A stretch of DNA of 64,000 nucleotides from Streptomyces sp. NRRL B-1347. GTDB lineage: Bacteria > Actinomycetota > Actinomycetes > Streptomycetales > Streptomycetaceae. The notes under the pieces are model-generated. The model ran no database searches and was not told the origin of the DNA. It saw only the letters and a list, made by a program, of their open reading frames with translations. This document shows, in pieces, positions 45,503 to 54,557 of this stretch. The translations under genes and the position numbers were made by a program. Positions within the stretch are counted from its first letter, which is position 1. Each line of letters begins with the position of its first letter. The stretch spans positions 1-64,000 of the forward strand of contig NZ_JOJM01000026.1 of the NCBI RefSeq assembly GCF_000720325.1. The letters are read 5' to 3'.

Positions 45503-46989
45503 CGCCCGGACAGATCAACGGCATGGACGGCCGCACCCTTAAGAAGAGCCGCACCGAGACGAGCCGCACCGAGGAGGGCCACCCCGAGCAGAACCATGCC
45601 GAGAAGGACCGCGCCTCCGGGAAGGGCCGCGCCTCCGGGAAGCGCCGCACGCCCGCCCTCCTCCGGCGCCTCACGCGCCTCACGCGCTTCGCGCACCCCC
45701 CGCGCCGCGTGCTCGCCGCGCTCAACACGCTCGGCCTGCGCTGGAAGATCGCCGCGCTGCTCGCCGCGGGCTGCGCGGTCGTGGCCGTGGCGATCGGGCT
45801 GCTCATCCACCAGGCACGGCTCGACCAGGTCGGCACGAGCGCGCGCTCCGGTGCGTCCGCGCAGCTGGTGCGGGTGCGGCAGCTGTACGAGCTGACGGGC
45901 CAGGTCGACCAGGACAGCACCCGGGACGGCACGCAGGCGGCCATCGACGCGCCCGGCCTGCCGGAGCCGCTGCGGGCGGCCGCGCTCGCCGGGCGGCGCA
46001 GCACGTACCTCGACATGGAGTCCGGCGATCCGGCGGTGTGGGCGGCGCGCCCGGTCGGCGACCGGGTCCTGTCCGTGCGGCTCCCCCTGCGCGAACAGGC
46101 CGACGAGATGGCCGAGTTCGACCAGCAGCTCCTGGTGTCGGGCGCCGTCGTGGTGGCGCTCGCCGCGCTCGGCGGCGCGGCCCTCGCCAGCCGGCTCAGC
46201 CGGGACCTGCGGGCCGCGGCCGCCATCGCCCGCCGCATCAGCCAGGGCGACCTGGACGCCCGCATCGGCCATCCGCTGCCGCCCGGCTTCCGGCACGGCC
46301 GCAACGAGGTCGCGGACCTGGCGACGGCCGTCGACACGATGGCCGCGACGCTCCAGCGGCGCCTGGAGGCCGAGCAGCGGTTCACGGCGGACGTGGCGCA
46401 CGAGCTGCGCACCCCGCTGACCGGTCTGCACACCGCCGCCGAGCTGCTTCCGCCGAGCCGTCCGACGGAGCTGGTGCGCGACCGGGTGTGCGCGCTGCGC
46501 ACGCTCACCGAGGACCTGCTGGAGGTGGCGCGGCTCGACGCGGACGTCGAACGGCCCGACCTGGACGTGCACCCGCTCGGCGCGCTGGTCGAGGCAATGG
46601 TCCAGCGCGGGCTCTTCGCGGGGCAGTCCACGGACCGCGACGTGCGGTTCGGACGCGTCGGCGAGCGTCTCGTACGGACGGACGCGCGCCGTCTGGAGCG
46701 GATCCTGGCGAACCTCGTCGGCAACGCCCGCAGACACGGCGGCGACCCCGTCGACCTCAGCGTCGACGGGGCCGTGGTGACCGTGCGCGACCACGGTCCC
46801 GGCTTCCCCGAGCACCTGCTGCGCGAGGGCCCGCGGCGGTTCGAGACCGGCGCCCGCGAGCGCGGCCAGGGCACGGGGCTCGGCCTGACCATCGCGCTCG
46901 GCCAGGCGGCGGTGGTCGGCGCCCGGGTGGAGCTGGCCAACGCGCCGGACGGCGGTGCGGTCGCGGTCGTCCGGCTGCCGGCGGCCTGA
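45499..46989 (+). CDS. Sensor histidine kinase
   Basis: 496 aa. A long charged N-terminus, membrane segments at about 82-104 and 211-231 that enclose a short extracytoplasmic loop, HAMP-like linker, H-box FTADVAHELRTPLTGL with the phospho-accepting His near 301, N-box ERILANLVGNARRHGG, G-boxes VRDHGPGF and GQGTGLGLTI. No response regulator gene follows or precedes, so its partner is elsewhere. GTG at 45499 overlaps the lipoprotein stop; ATG at 45523 is an alternative. Confidence 0.92.
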   Translation: MTPGQINGMDGRTLKKSRTETSRTEEGHPEQNHAEKDRASGKGRASGKRRTPALLRRLTRLTRFAHPPRRVLAALNTLGLRWKIAALLAAGCAVVAVAIGLLIHQARLDQVGTSARSGASAQLVRVRQLYELTGQVDQDSTRDGTQAAIDAPGLPEPLRAAALAGRRSTYLDMESGDPAVWAARPVGDRVLSVRLPLREQADEMAEFDQQLLVSGAVVVALAALGGAALASRLSRDLRAAAAIARRISQGDLDARIGHPLPPGFRHGRNEVADLATAVDTMAATLQRRLEAEQRFTADVAHELRTPLTGLHTAAELLPPSRPTELVRDRVCALRTLTEDLLEVARLDADVERPDLDVHPLGALVEAMVQRGLFAGQSTDRDVRFGRVGERLVRTDARRLERILANLVGNARRHGGDPVDLSVDGAVVTVRDHGPGFPEHLLREGPRRFETGARERGQGTGLGLTIALGQAAVVGARVELANAPDGGAVAVVRLPAA

Positions 46990-47014
46990 GCCCCGCCGCG
47001 GCCGGGGCACGGGC

Positions 47015-47647
47015 TCAGCTCCCGTACGGGCGGACCTCCTTGGCCGCGCGCAGCGCCCACGCCCACCACGCGAGCTGGTCCAGCATCGTCTTCGCGGCGG
47101 CGTCGGCGGCCGCGGGGTCCTTGTGCGTGCCCTCGTCGTCGAAGAGGGCACCCGCGTTGTGGAAGGAGACGGTCTCGCGGATGGTGACGGCGTGCAGTTC
47201 GGCGAAGACCGGGCGCAGGTGCTCGACCGAGCGCAGACCGCCGGAGAGCCCGCCGTAGGAGACGAACGCGACGGGCTTGGCCTCCCACTCGGGGCGGTGC
47301 CAGTCGATCACGCTCTTCAGGGACGCGGGGTAGGAGTGGTTGTACTCGGGGGTGAGGACGACGAACGCGTCGGCGGCGGCCAGCTTCGGGGAGACCTTGT
47401 CGAGCTCGGCGCGGGTCGCGGCGTCCGGCCGGTACGAGAGGGACGTGGGCAGGTCGACGTCGGCGAGGTCGACGACATCGACCTCGAAGCCCTGGTGCTC
47501 GCGCACCCGGCGCAGCAGCCACTCGGCGACGACCGGACCGAAGCGGCCCTCGCGGTTGCTGCCGACGATGACGGCGACCTTCAAGGGCTTGTCGGCCGTG
47601 GCGGACAGGGCGGCGGGGGACGGGGAGGCATCGGTGGTGGTGTTCAT
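47015..47647 (-). CDS. NADPH-dependent FMN reductase-type flavoprotein
   Basis: 210 aa, flavodoxin-like fold. VAVIVGSNREGRFGPVVAEW is the FMN phosphate loop, VVLTPEYNHSYPASLKSVIDW the family's PEYN motif, and FVSYGGLSGGLRSVEHLRPVF the third FMN segment. It reduces FMN or quinones with NAD(P)H. Divergent from soxR by 63 bp with a MerR-type operator candidate between, so it is probably SoxR-controlled. Leader is very short: AAGAGG lies 8 bases before ATG. Confidence 0.92.
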   Translation of the reverse strand: MNTTTDASPSPAALSATADKPLKVAVIVGSNREGRFGPVVAEWLLRRVREHQGFEVDVVDLADVDLPTSLSYRPDAATRAELDKVSPKLAAADAFVVLTPEYNHSYPASLKSVIDWHRPEWEAKPVAFVSYGGLSGGLRSVEHLRPVFAELHAVTIRETVSFHNAGALFDDEGTHKDPAAADAAAKTMLDQLAWWAWALRAAKEVRPYGS

Positions 47648-47657
47648 GCGGCAAGCC

Positions 47658-47690
47658 TCTTAGTTAAACCTTGGTTCAGGTCAAGCGGCT
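47658..47690 (-). promoter_or_regulatory. Candidate MerR/SoxR-type operator-promoter
   Basis: On the minus strand the sequence runs CTTGACCTGAACC, AAGG, TTTAAC, an AACC/GGTT inverted repeat next to a TTGACC -35 element, as in MerR-family-regulated promoters, in front of the FMN reductase gene. Arms are short, so this is a suggestion only. Confidence 0.4.
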
Positions 47691-47710
47691 TCGCTGACTA
47701 ATGTGGCGGC

Positions 47711-48169
47711 ATGACCTCGCATCTCGCACCGGACGCCAAGGAAGCCACCGTCGGCGAGCTCGCCGAGCGCAGCGGAGTGGCACCGTCCGCCTTGCGCTTC
47801 TACGAGCGGGAAGGGCTCATCAACAGCCGTCGCACCACCGGCAACCAGCGCCGCTACAGCCGGGACACGCTGCGCCGCGTCGCCTTCATCCGCACCTCGC
47901 AGCGGCTCGGCATCCCGCTGGCCACGATCCGCGAGGTGCTCGCCCTGCTCCCGGAGGACCGCACGCCGACCCGCGCGGACTGGGCCCGGATATCCGAGTG
48001 CTGGCGGGACGACCTCGACCGGCGCATCCGCACCCTCCAGCGGCTGCGCGACAACCTCGCGGACTGCATCGGCTGCGGCTGCCTCTCGCTCGACAAGTGC
48101 GCCCTGTCGAACCCGTGGGACGAGCTGGCCGCGCACGGACCGGGCCCGCGCCGCCTGATCGAGGACTGA
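47711..48169 (+). CDS. soxR: Redox-sensitive transcriptional activator SoxR
   Basis: 152 aa MerR-family. N-terminal helix-turn-helix TVGELAERSGVAPSALRFYEREGLI, dimerisation helix, and the [2Fe-2S] cysteines Cys119, Cys122, Cys124 and Cys130 (CIGCGCLSLDKC), the same numbers as in E. coli SoxR. In Streptomyces SoxR answers redox-active metabolites rather than superoxide. Divergent from the FMN reductase gene. Confidence 0.96.
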   Translation: MTSHLAPDAKEATVGELAERSGVAPSALRFYEREGLINSRRTTGNQRRYSRDTLRRVAFIRTSQRLGIPLATIREVLALLPEDRTPTRADWARISECWRDDLDRRIRTLQRLRDNLADCIGCGCLSLDKCALSNPWDELAAHGPGPRRLIED

Positions 48170-48281
48170 CCGCGGGCCGGGTGTGGGCCGAGCGCGCCGA
48201 GCGCGAGCTGACGGCAGGCCGGCCGCGGGCGCCGTCCGCCCTCCCGCCCGCACCGATGATCACGTACGTACGGTGTCCCCC

Positions 48282-49103
48282 ATGACGACATCGAACCCCG
48301 CCGCCCCCGAGCGACTTGAGATCGACGGCGCCCCCGCCACCGCGGAGCAGCTGCGCGCACGCGCCCTCGACAGCTTCGGGCACTTCACCGCGATGCAGGT
48401 CAGGGGCGGCGCGGTGCGCGGCCTCGCGCTCCACATCGACCGGCTCGACGCGGCGACCCGCGAGCTCTTCGACCAGGGCCTGGACGGCGAGCGGGTGCGC
48501 GCGGCGATCCGGCACGCGCTCGCCGCGGACGGCTCCGGCCGCGAGCCGCTCCGGGACGCCGCCGTACGCGTCTACGTGCACGCCCCCGACGGCGAGCCGT
48601 CCCTGATGGTCACCGTCCGCCCGCCCGTCGAGCTGCCCGCGACCATGGCCGGGCGGGCGCAGTCCCTGAAGTCCGTCCCGTACGTGCGGCCCGTCGCGCA
48701 CATCAAGCACCTGGGCGGCTTCGGGCAGGTCTACCACCGGCGCGAGGCGGCCCGCCTCGGCTACGACGAGGCGCTGCTCACCGGCCCGGACGGCGCGATC
48801 AGCGAGGGCGCGGTGACGAACGTGGCCTTCTTCGACGGACGCGAGGTCGTCTGGCCCGAGGCGCCGCACCTGGGCGGCATCACCATGCGCCTGCTCGAAC
48901 CGCTGCTCGCGGACGCCGGGCTTCCCACCCGCCGGGGGCCGGTCTTCCTGCGGGACCTGCCCGCCTACCGGGCCGCCTTCGTCACGAACTCCTGGGGCGT
49001 CTCCCCCGTCCGGCGCGTCGACGACCAGGACTTCCCCCTCGACGAGCGGCTCATGGCGACGGTCGCCGACCTGTACGAGGGCGCGCCCCGGGACGTGATC
49101 TGA
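48282..49103 (+). CDS. Class IV aminotransferase-like PLP enzyme
   Basis: 273 aa. The PLP-lysine is expected in VAHIKHLGGFGQVYHRREA; YDEALLTGPDGAISEGAVTNVAFF is the second class IV block (Glu and Asn contacts), and the C-terminal FVTNSWGVSPVRRVDD is the third. Family members include branched-chain aminotransferases, aminodeoxychorismate lyase and D-amino acid transaminases; the exact reaction cannot be told. ATG at 48282; its ribosome site is weak. Confidence 0.88.
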   Translation: MTTSNPAAPERLEIDGAPATAEQLRARALDSFGHFTAMQVRGGAVRGLALHIDRLDAATRELFDQGLDGERVRAAIRHALAADGSGREPLRDAAVRVYVHAPDGEPSLMVTVRPPVELPATMAGRAQSLKSVPYVRPVAHIKHLGGFGQVYHRREAARLGYDEALLTGPDGAISEGAVTNVAFFDGREVVWPEAPHLGGITMRLLEPLLADAGLPTRRGPVFLRDLPAYRAAFVTNSWGVSPVRRVDDQDFPLDERLMATVADLYEGAPRDVI

Positions 49104-49307
49104 GGCCGGGTCACCCATTCACAGGTGCCGCGCCACGCCTTCGGTGTCTTTCCGCCCGTACGCCGGTGACCTGCTGGAACGCGGCCGCCGGTCCATCGGG
49201 GGCCGGACCGGCGCGGCATTTCTGATGGGGCATCAGCAGGCGTGCGGGCCGCAGGGCACGTTACCTCGGAGGTGTGTCCCGTACGCGGCCCGACAGGAGC
49301 ACGCCCC

Positions 49308-49853
49308 ATGCGCACCGCCCGCCAGCTGACGACCACCGCCGCGCTCGCCGTCACCTCGGCGGTCCTGCTCGCGGGACCCGCGGCCGCCGCGGGCGCGGGC
49401 GGCCTCGACATCTCGCCGTCGCCGGTGACGCCCGGCACCACGGTCACGGTGCGCACGGCGGCGTGCGGCGCGGACGGCACCGCCGCGGGCGACGCGAGCG
49501 CGGTGGGCGCGGGCACCTTCGCCCTGGCGTCCGCCGCGGGCGCGGCCGAGGCCTCCGGGCGGTTCAAGGTGCCGCCGTCGGCGCAGCCCGGGACGTACGA
49601 GATCGTGGCCCGCTGCTCCGGCTCCGCCGCCCGGGGCCGCCAGGTCGCCGGTGATCTGACGGTGACGCTCACCTCCACGGCGGCCGCGCGCGAGCAGCAG
49701 CCCGCGCACCCCAGGGGGCACGTGAAGACGGGGGTCGGCGGCGCGCTCGGTCCCGATCCCGTCCAGACCGCGGCAGGCGTGGCCGCTCTCGCCGTCGCCG
49801 CCGCGGGCGGTACCTGGCTCCTGCATCGCCGGGCGAGAGGCGACAGGATCTGA
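49308..49853 (+). CDS. Secreted protein with C-terminal membrane anchor, sortase-linked
   Basis: 181 aa. Signal peptide (MRTARQLTTTAALAVTSAVLLAGPAAAAG), an Ig-like beta-rich region with two Cys (TAACGAD and VARCSGS, probably a disulfide), then GHVKTGVGGALGPDP, a membrane segment (TAAGVAALAVAAAGGTWLLH) and a basic tail RRARGD. The C-terminus has the layout of a sorting signal but no LPXTG. It is followed 110 bp later by a class F sortase gene, the likely processing partner. ATG with AGGAG upstream. Confidence 0.85.
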   Translation: MRTARQLTTTAALAVTSAVLLAGPAAAAGAGGLDISPSPVTPGTTVTVRTAACGADGTAAGDASAVGAGTFALASAAGAAEASGRFKVPPSAQPGTYEIVARCSGSAARGRQVAGDLTVTLTSTAAAREQQPAHPRGHVKTGVGGALGPDPVQTAAGVAALAVAAAGGTWLLHRRARGDRI

Positions 49854-49962
49854 CGGACACCCTCCGCAGTCCGCAGGTACCACCGTCCCCTCCCCCCGCC
49901 GGGCCGCAGCGTCCCTCGCGGCCGCGGCGGCGGGGAGGGGCCCCGAACCCCGAGGGGACGCC

Positions 49963-50610
49963 ATGGCAGACCGCCCGCGCGCGGCCCGCGGCAAGGCCGG
50001 GACCGCGCTCATAGGGACCGTCACCGCGCTCGCCCTGTGCGCCGGCGCGTGGCTCCTGCACAGCGGCACGGCGGAGCATCCGCCGCCGCAGCCCTCGGCC
50101 GCGCAGGCCGCGTCGCCGGGGGCCCGGTCCGCGCCCGCCGCCGCGCCGCTGCCGCCCTCGCCGCCCGACCGCGTCCGGGTCCCCGCCATCGGCGTGGACG
50201 CGCCGCTCATGGGGCTCGGCCTGACCCGCCAGGGCAGCCTCGACGTGCCGCCGCCCCGGCACGACAACCTCGCCGGCTGGTACGAGGCGGGCACCACGCC
50301 CGGCGAACGCGGTACGGCGATCGTCGCCGGGCACGTCGACAACGCGGACGGGCCCGCCGTCTTCTACCGCCTCGGCGCGCTCAAGAAGGGCCAGGTCATC
50401 GAGGTGGAGCGGCGCGACGGCACGGTCGCGCTCTTCGCGGTGGACGCGGTGGAGGTCTACGCCGCGAAGGCCTTCCCCGACGAGAAGGTGTACGGGGCCG
50501 CGGCGCGGGCCGAGCTACGGGTGATCACCTGCGGCGGCGCGTACTCGAAGCGCACGGGCTACCAGGGCAACGTAGTCGTCTTCGCCCACCTGACGGGCAC
50601 CCGGCCTTAG
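49963..50610 (+). CDS. Class F sortase
   Basis: 215 aa. N-terminal membrane anchor (TALIGTVTALALCAGAWLLH), Pro/Ala-rich linker, and the sortase core with His124 (VAGHVDN), Cys190 (LRVITCGGAY) and Arg197 (YSKRTGYQGN). It is an extracytoplasmic transpeptidase. RNL-type substrate motif unknown. Together with the preceding secreted gene it forms a two-gene unit seen in actinobacteria. Confidence 0.93.
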   Translation: MADRPRAARGKAGTALIGTVTALALCAGAWLLHSGTAEHPPPQPSAAQAASPGARSAPAAAPLPPSPPDRVRVPAIGVDAPLMGLGLTRQGSLDVPPPRHDNLAGWYEAGTTPGERGTAIVAGHVDNADGPAVFYRLGALKKGQVIEVERRDGTVALFAVDAVEVYAAKAFPDEKVYGAAARAELRVITCGGAYSKRTGYQGNVVVFAHLTGTRP

Positions 50611-50709
50611 CTTCCCGCTGTGGGCAGCTGGTCCGCCCAGGGGGCGGGACGGGTGGGCACAGCCCGGAGCTGCCCCGGGCCCTCACAGCGCCCCGGGCCG
50701 AGCGCGGAG

Positions 50710-50753
50710 GTCACCGTTCCCCCGGGGAAACACCGTGGTGGCCGTCGGGTAAC
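50710..50753 (+). promoter_or_regulatory. GTCAC/GAAAC/GTAAC elements upstream of the nir operon
   Basis: GTCAC at 50710, GAAAC at 50727 and GTAAC at 50749. GAAAC and GTAAC are 22 bp apart start to start, the same spacing as in front of the nasA-like gene; both are followed by ACC. They resemble GlnR half-sites, though not in the canonical order. Confidence 0.4.
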
Positions 50754-50776
50754 ACCCGGCCCGCAGGCTGCGGGGC

Positions 50777-52009
50777 ATGACCAGTCACTGCGGGAAGGGC
50801 CCGGCGCCCCGGGTCGTCGTGGTGGGGGCCGGGCTCGCCGGAGCCCGGCTCGCCGCGCGGCTCGGGGCGGACGCGCTGCTGATCGGGGAGGAACCGTACG
50901 CCCCGTACAACCGCGTCCTGCTCACGGACGTGCTCGCGGGCCGCCTCGCCCCCGAGGTGATCGCGCTGCCCGCCCCGGCCGCGCACCTGCGCACCCGGGC
51001 GGTGCGGATCGACCGCGCCGAGCGGGTGGTCCAGTGCGCGGACGGCTCCCGCGTGCCGTACGGGACGCTGGTGCTCGCCACCGGCGCGAACCCGGTCCTG
51101 CCCCCGCTGCGCGGCCTGTTCCCGCCGGGCGCCACGGACCTGCCCGGCGGCGTGCACGCGTTCCGGACCCTCGACGACTGCCTGGCGCTCTCGGCCGCGG
51201 TGACGCCGGGCTGCCGCGCCGTGGTCATCGGCGGCGGCCTGCTCGGCGTCTGCGCGGCCCGCGCGCTCGCCGACCGGGGCGCCCGGGTCGTGCTCGCCCA
51301 GCAGGGCGACCGGCTGATGGAGCGCCAGCTGGACCCGGCCGCCTCGCACCTGGTGCGCGAGCACCTGACGCGGCTCGGCGTGGAGGTGCACACCGAGTGC
51401 CGGGTGCGGGGCGTGCGCCAGAGCGAGGGCGCCGTGACGTCCGTCGAGCTCGCGGACGGGTTCGTGCTCGACACCGATCTGACCGTGCTCGCCTGCGGCG
51501 TCCGCCCCCGGGTCGGGCTCGCCCGGGCCGCGGGCCTCGACGTGCGCCGGGGCGTGGTCGTCGACGACGCCCTGCGCACCGCCGACCCCCGCGTCCACGC
51601 CGTCGGCGACTGCGCCGAGCACGCGGGCCGCGCGCCCTGTCTGGCCGCGCCCGCGCTCGACCAGGCCGACGCGCTGGCCGCGGCGCTCACCGCGCCTGGC
51701 TCCGCCCGCCCGTACACGGGCACCCGCTCGCTGACCCGGCTGACGCTCCCGCACGCCGAACGCCCCCTGGACGTCGCCGCGTTCGGGGAGCCCGACGCCC
51801 GCCCCGACGACGACGTGCTGCGGCTCGCGGACGCCACGCGCGGCACGTACCGCAAGGTCGTGGTGCGCGGCGACCGGCTCGTCGGCGGCGTCCTGCTCGG
51901 CGATCTCGCGGCGGTCGGCGCGCTCGCCCGCGCCTGGGAGGCGGACGAGCCCCTGCCGGACGACGGCGCCCCGCCGCTGCATCTGCTCACCCACGACGGA
52001 GGCCACTGA
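50777..52009 (+). CDS. FAD/NAD-dependent flavoprotein of nitrate/nitrite assimilation
   Basis: 410 aa. FAD motif VVVVGAGLAGARLAARL, PYNRVLLTDVLAG, VLATGANPVLPPLRG, NAD motif AVVIGGGLLGVCAARAL, second FAD motif VHAVGDCAEHAG. It resembles the N-terminal reductase part of NirB and NasB-type electron-transfer subunits, but lacks the [2Fe-2S] and siroheme domains. It probably supplies electrons to the nitrate reductase. It ends one base before the nirB start, hence the same operon. Confidence 0.9.
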   Translation: MTSHCGKGPAPRVVVVGAGLAGARLAARLGADALLIGEEPYAPYNRVLLTDVLAGRLAPEVIALPAPAAHLRTRAVRIDRAERVVQCADGSRVPYGTLVLATGANPVLPPLRGLFPPGATDLPGGVHAFRTLDDCLALSAAVTPGCRAVVIGGGLLGVCAARALADRGARVVLAQQGDRLMERQLDPAASHLVREHLTRLGVEVHTECRVRGVRQSEGAVTSVELADGFVLDTDLTVLACGVRPRVGLARAAGLDVRRGVVVDDALRTADPRVHAVGDCAEHAGRAPCLAAPALDQADALAAALTAPGSARPYTGTRSLTRLTLPHAERPLDVAAFGEPDARPDDDVLRLADATRGTYRKVVVRGDRLVGGVLLGDLAAVGALARAWEADEPLPDDGAPPLHLLTHDGGH

Positions 52010-52010
52010 C

Positions 52011-54557
52011 ATGCCGCCCACCCTCGTCCTCGTCGGCCACGGCATGGTCGGCCAGCGCTTCCTGGAGGAGCTGGCCGAGCGCGGGGTCACCGCCACGCAC
52101 CGCGTCCTCGTCCTGTGCGAGGAACCCCGCCCGGCCTACGACCGCGTCCAGCTCACCTCGTACTTCGCGGGCCGCACCCCCGACGAACTCTCCCTCACCG
52201 ACCCGGAGTTCCTCGCCCGGCACGGCATCGAGCTGCGCGTGGACGACCCGGTCGAGCGCATCGACCGGCAGGCGCGCACGGTCACCGCGCGCTCCGGCTT
52301 CACGGTGGCGTACGACACGCTCGTGCTCGCCACCGGCTCGTACCCCTTCGTGCCGCCGGTGCCCGGCAGCGACACCACGGGCTGCTTCGTCTACCGCACC
52401 ATCGAGGACGTCCTCGCCATCGAGGAGTACGCGACGAAGCACGCCACGACGGGCGCGGTGGTCGGCGGCGGACTGCTCGGCCTGGAGGCGGCGGGCGCGC
52501 TCCAGGGGCTCGGACTCGCCACGCACATCGTGGAGTTCGCGCCGCGCCTGATGCCCGCGCAGGTGGACGAGGGCGGCGGCGCGGCCCTCCTGCGCACCCT
52601 GACCGGCCGTGGCCTGAGCGTGCACACGGGCGTCGGCACGCAGGAGGTCGTCGCGTCGGACGAGGGCACGGTGGCGGCGATGCGCCTGTCCGACGGCTCG
52701 GAGCTCGCCACCGAGATGGTGGTGTTCTCCGCAGGCGTCCGCCCCCGCGACCAGCTGGCCCGCGACTGCGGCCTGCCGGTGGGCGAGCGCGGCGGGATCA
52801 CCGTCGACGGCCTGTGCCGCACCGGCGACCCGGCGGTGTACGCGATCGGCGAGTGCGCGCAGGCCGCCGACGGCCGCGTGTACGGCCTGGTCGCGCCCGG
52901 GTACGAGATGGCGCGCACGGCCGCGGACGCCATCGCGTCCGGCACGGGGCAGGCGTTCACCGGCGCCGACCTGTCCACGAAGCTGAAGCTGCTCGACGTG
53001 GACGTCGCGTCGTTCGGCGACGCGCACGGGGCCGCCGAGGGCTGTCTCGACGTCGTCTACTCCGACTCGCGCTCGGGCACGTACAAGAAGCTGGTCGTCG
53101 GCGCGGGCGGGGAGCTGCTCGGCGGCGTCCTCGTCGGCGACGCGGAGGCGTACGGCACGCTGCGCGCGCTGACCGGGCAGGTGCCGCCGGTCCCCGCCGA
53201 GCAGCTGGTGCTCCCCGCGGGCGCGGGCGCGGCGCAGGCGCTCGGCCCCGAGGCGCTGCCCGGCGACGCGGTGATCTGCACCTGCCACAACGTCACGAAG
53301 GCCGCGATCCAGTCCTGCGCGACGCTGCCCGAGGTGAAGAAGTGCACCAAGGCCGGTACGGGCTGCGGCAGTTGCGTGCAGCTCATCGGCCGGCTCCTGC
53401 CGGACTCCGCCGACCAGGGGCTGTGCGGCTGCTTCCCGCACACCCGCGCCGAGCTGTACGAGATCGTCCGGGTCCGCCGCGTCACCTCGTACGCGGAGCT
53501 GCTCGACACCCACGGCCGCGAGGGCGCGCGCGGCGGCGAGGGCTGCGAGACGTGCAAGCCCGCCGTCGGCTCGATCATCGCCTCGCTGGCGCCCGCGATC
53601 GGCGTGGACGGCTACGTCCTCGACGGCGAGCAGGCGGCGCTCCAGGACACCAACGACCACTTCCTCGCCAACCTCCAGAAGAACGGCTCCTATTCGGTCG
53701 TGCCGCGCGTGCCCGGCGGTGAGATCACCCCGGAGAAGCTCATCGTGATCGGCGAGGTGGCGCGGGACTTCGGGCTCTACACGAAGATCACGGGCGGGCA
53801 GCGCATCGACCTGTTCGGGGCCCGGGTCGAGCAGCTGCCGCGGATCTGGGCGCGGCTCGTGGACGCGGGCTTCGAGTCCGGGCACGCGTACGGCAAGGCG
53901 CTGCGCACGGTGAAGTCCTGCGTCGGCTGGACCTGGTGCCGCTACGGCGTGCAGGACTCGGTGCGCATGGCCATCGACCTGGAGCTGCGCTACCGGGGCC
54001 TGCGCGCGCCGCACAAGCTGAAGTCGGCCGTGTCGGGCTGCGCGCGGGAGTGCGCGGAGGCCCGCTCGAAGGACTTCGGCGTCATCGCCACGTCCGGCGG
54101 CTGGAACCTGTACGTCGGCGGGAACGGCGGCGCGACCCCGCGCCACGGCGACCTGCTCGCGCAGGACCTGGACGACGCCGCCCTCGTGCGGCTGATCGAC
54201 CGGTTCCTGATGTTCTACATCCGTACGGCGGACCGCCTGGAGCGCACCTCGACGTGGCTGGAGCGGATCGACGGCGGCGTCGAGCACCTGCGGGACGTCG
54301 TCGTGCACGACTCGCTGGGCCTGGGCGCGGAGCTCGAGGCGCTGATGGCCGAGCACGTGGCGCACTACCGCGACGAGTGGGCGGCCACCCTCGACGACCC
54401 CGAACGCCTCGCGCGCTTCGTGTCGTTCGTGAACGCGCCCGGGGCCCCCGACCCGACGGTGGCCTTCGTGCCGGAGCGCGAGCAGATCAAGCCGGACCTG
54501 CCCCTGCTGGCCATCGGCTCCCGCCGGGCCGCCGACCTGGAAGGAACCTCCGCGTGA
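52011..54557 (+). CDS. nirB: Nitrite reductase (NAD(P)H) large subunit
   Basis: 848 aa. FAD/NAD reductase domain (about 1-400; LVLVGHGMVGQRFLEEL), BFD-like [2Fe-2S] domain (CTCHNV and CTKAGTGCGSC, about 423-460), a second Cys-pair region (GGEGCETCKP) and the C-terminal nitrite/sulfite reductase domain with siroheme/[4Fe-4S] cysteines in KSCVGWTWC (about 636-642) and SGCARECAE (about 675-681). Six-electron reduction of nitrite to ammonium in the cytoplasm. All cofactor cysteines appear intact. GTGA overlap with nirD. Confidence 0.97.
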   Translation: MPPTLVLVGHGMVGQRFLEELAERGVTATHRVLVLCEEPRPAYDRVQLTSYFAGRTPDELSLTDPEFLARHGIELRVDDPVERIDRQARTVTARSGFTVAYDTLVLATGSYPFVPPVPGSDTTGCFVYRTIEDVLAIEEYATKHATTGAVVGGGLLGLEAAGALQGLGLATHIVEFAPRLMPAQVDEGGGAALLRTLTGRGLSVHTGVGTQEVVASDEGTVAAMRLSDGSELATEMVVFSAGVRPRDQLARDCGLPVGERGGITVDGLCRTGDPAVYAIGECAQAADGRVYGLVAPGYEMARTAADAIASGTGQAFTGADLSTKLKLLDVDVASFGDAHGAAEGCLDVVYSDSRSGTYKKLVVGAGGELLGGVLVGDAEAYGTLRALTGQVPPVPAEQLVLPAGAGAAQALGPEALPGDAVICTCHNVTKAAIQSCATLPEVKKCTKAGTGCGSCVQLIGRLLPDSADQGLCGCFPHTRAELYEIVRVRRVTSYAELLDTHGREGARGGEGCETCKPAVGSIIASLAPAIGVDGYVLDGEQAALQDTNDHFLANLQKNGSYSVVPRVPGGEITPEKLIVIGEVARDFGLYTKITGGQRIDLFGARVEQLPRIWARLVDAGFESGHAYGKALRTVKSCVGWTWCRYGVQDSVRMAIDLELRYRGLRAPHKLKSAVSGCARECAEARSKDFGVIATSGGWNLYVGGNGGATPRHGDLLAQDLDDAALVRLIDRFLMFYIRTADRLERTSTWLERIDGGVEHLRDVVVHDSLGLGAELEALMAEHVAHYRDEWAATLDDPERLARFVSFVNAPGAPDPTVAFVPEREQIKPDLPLLAIGSRRAADLEGTSA

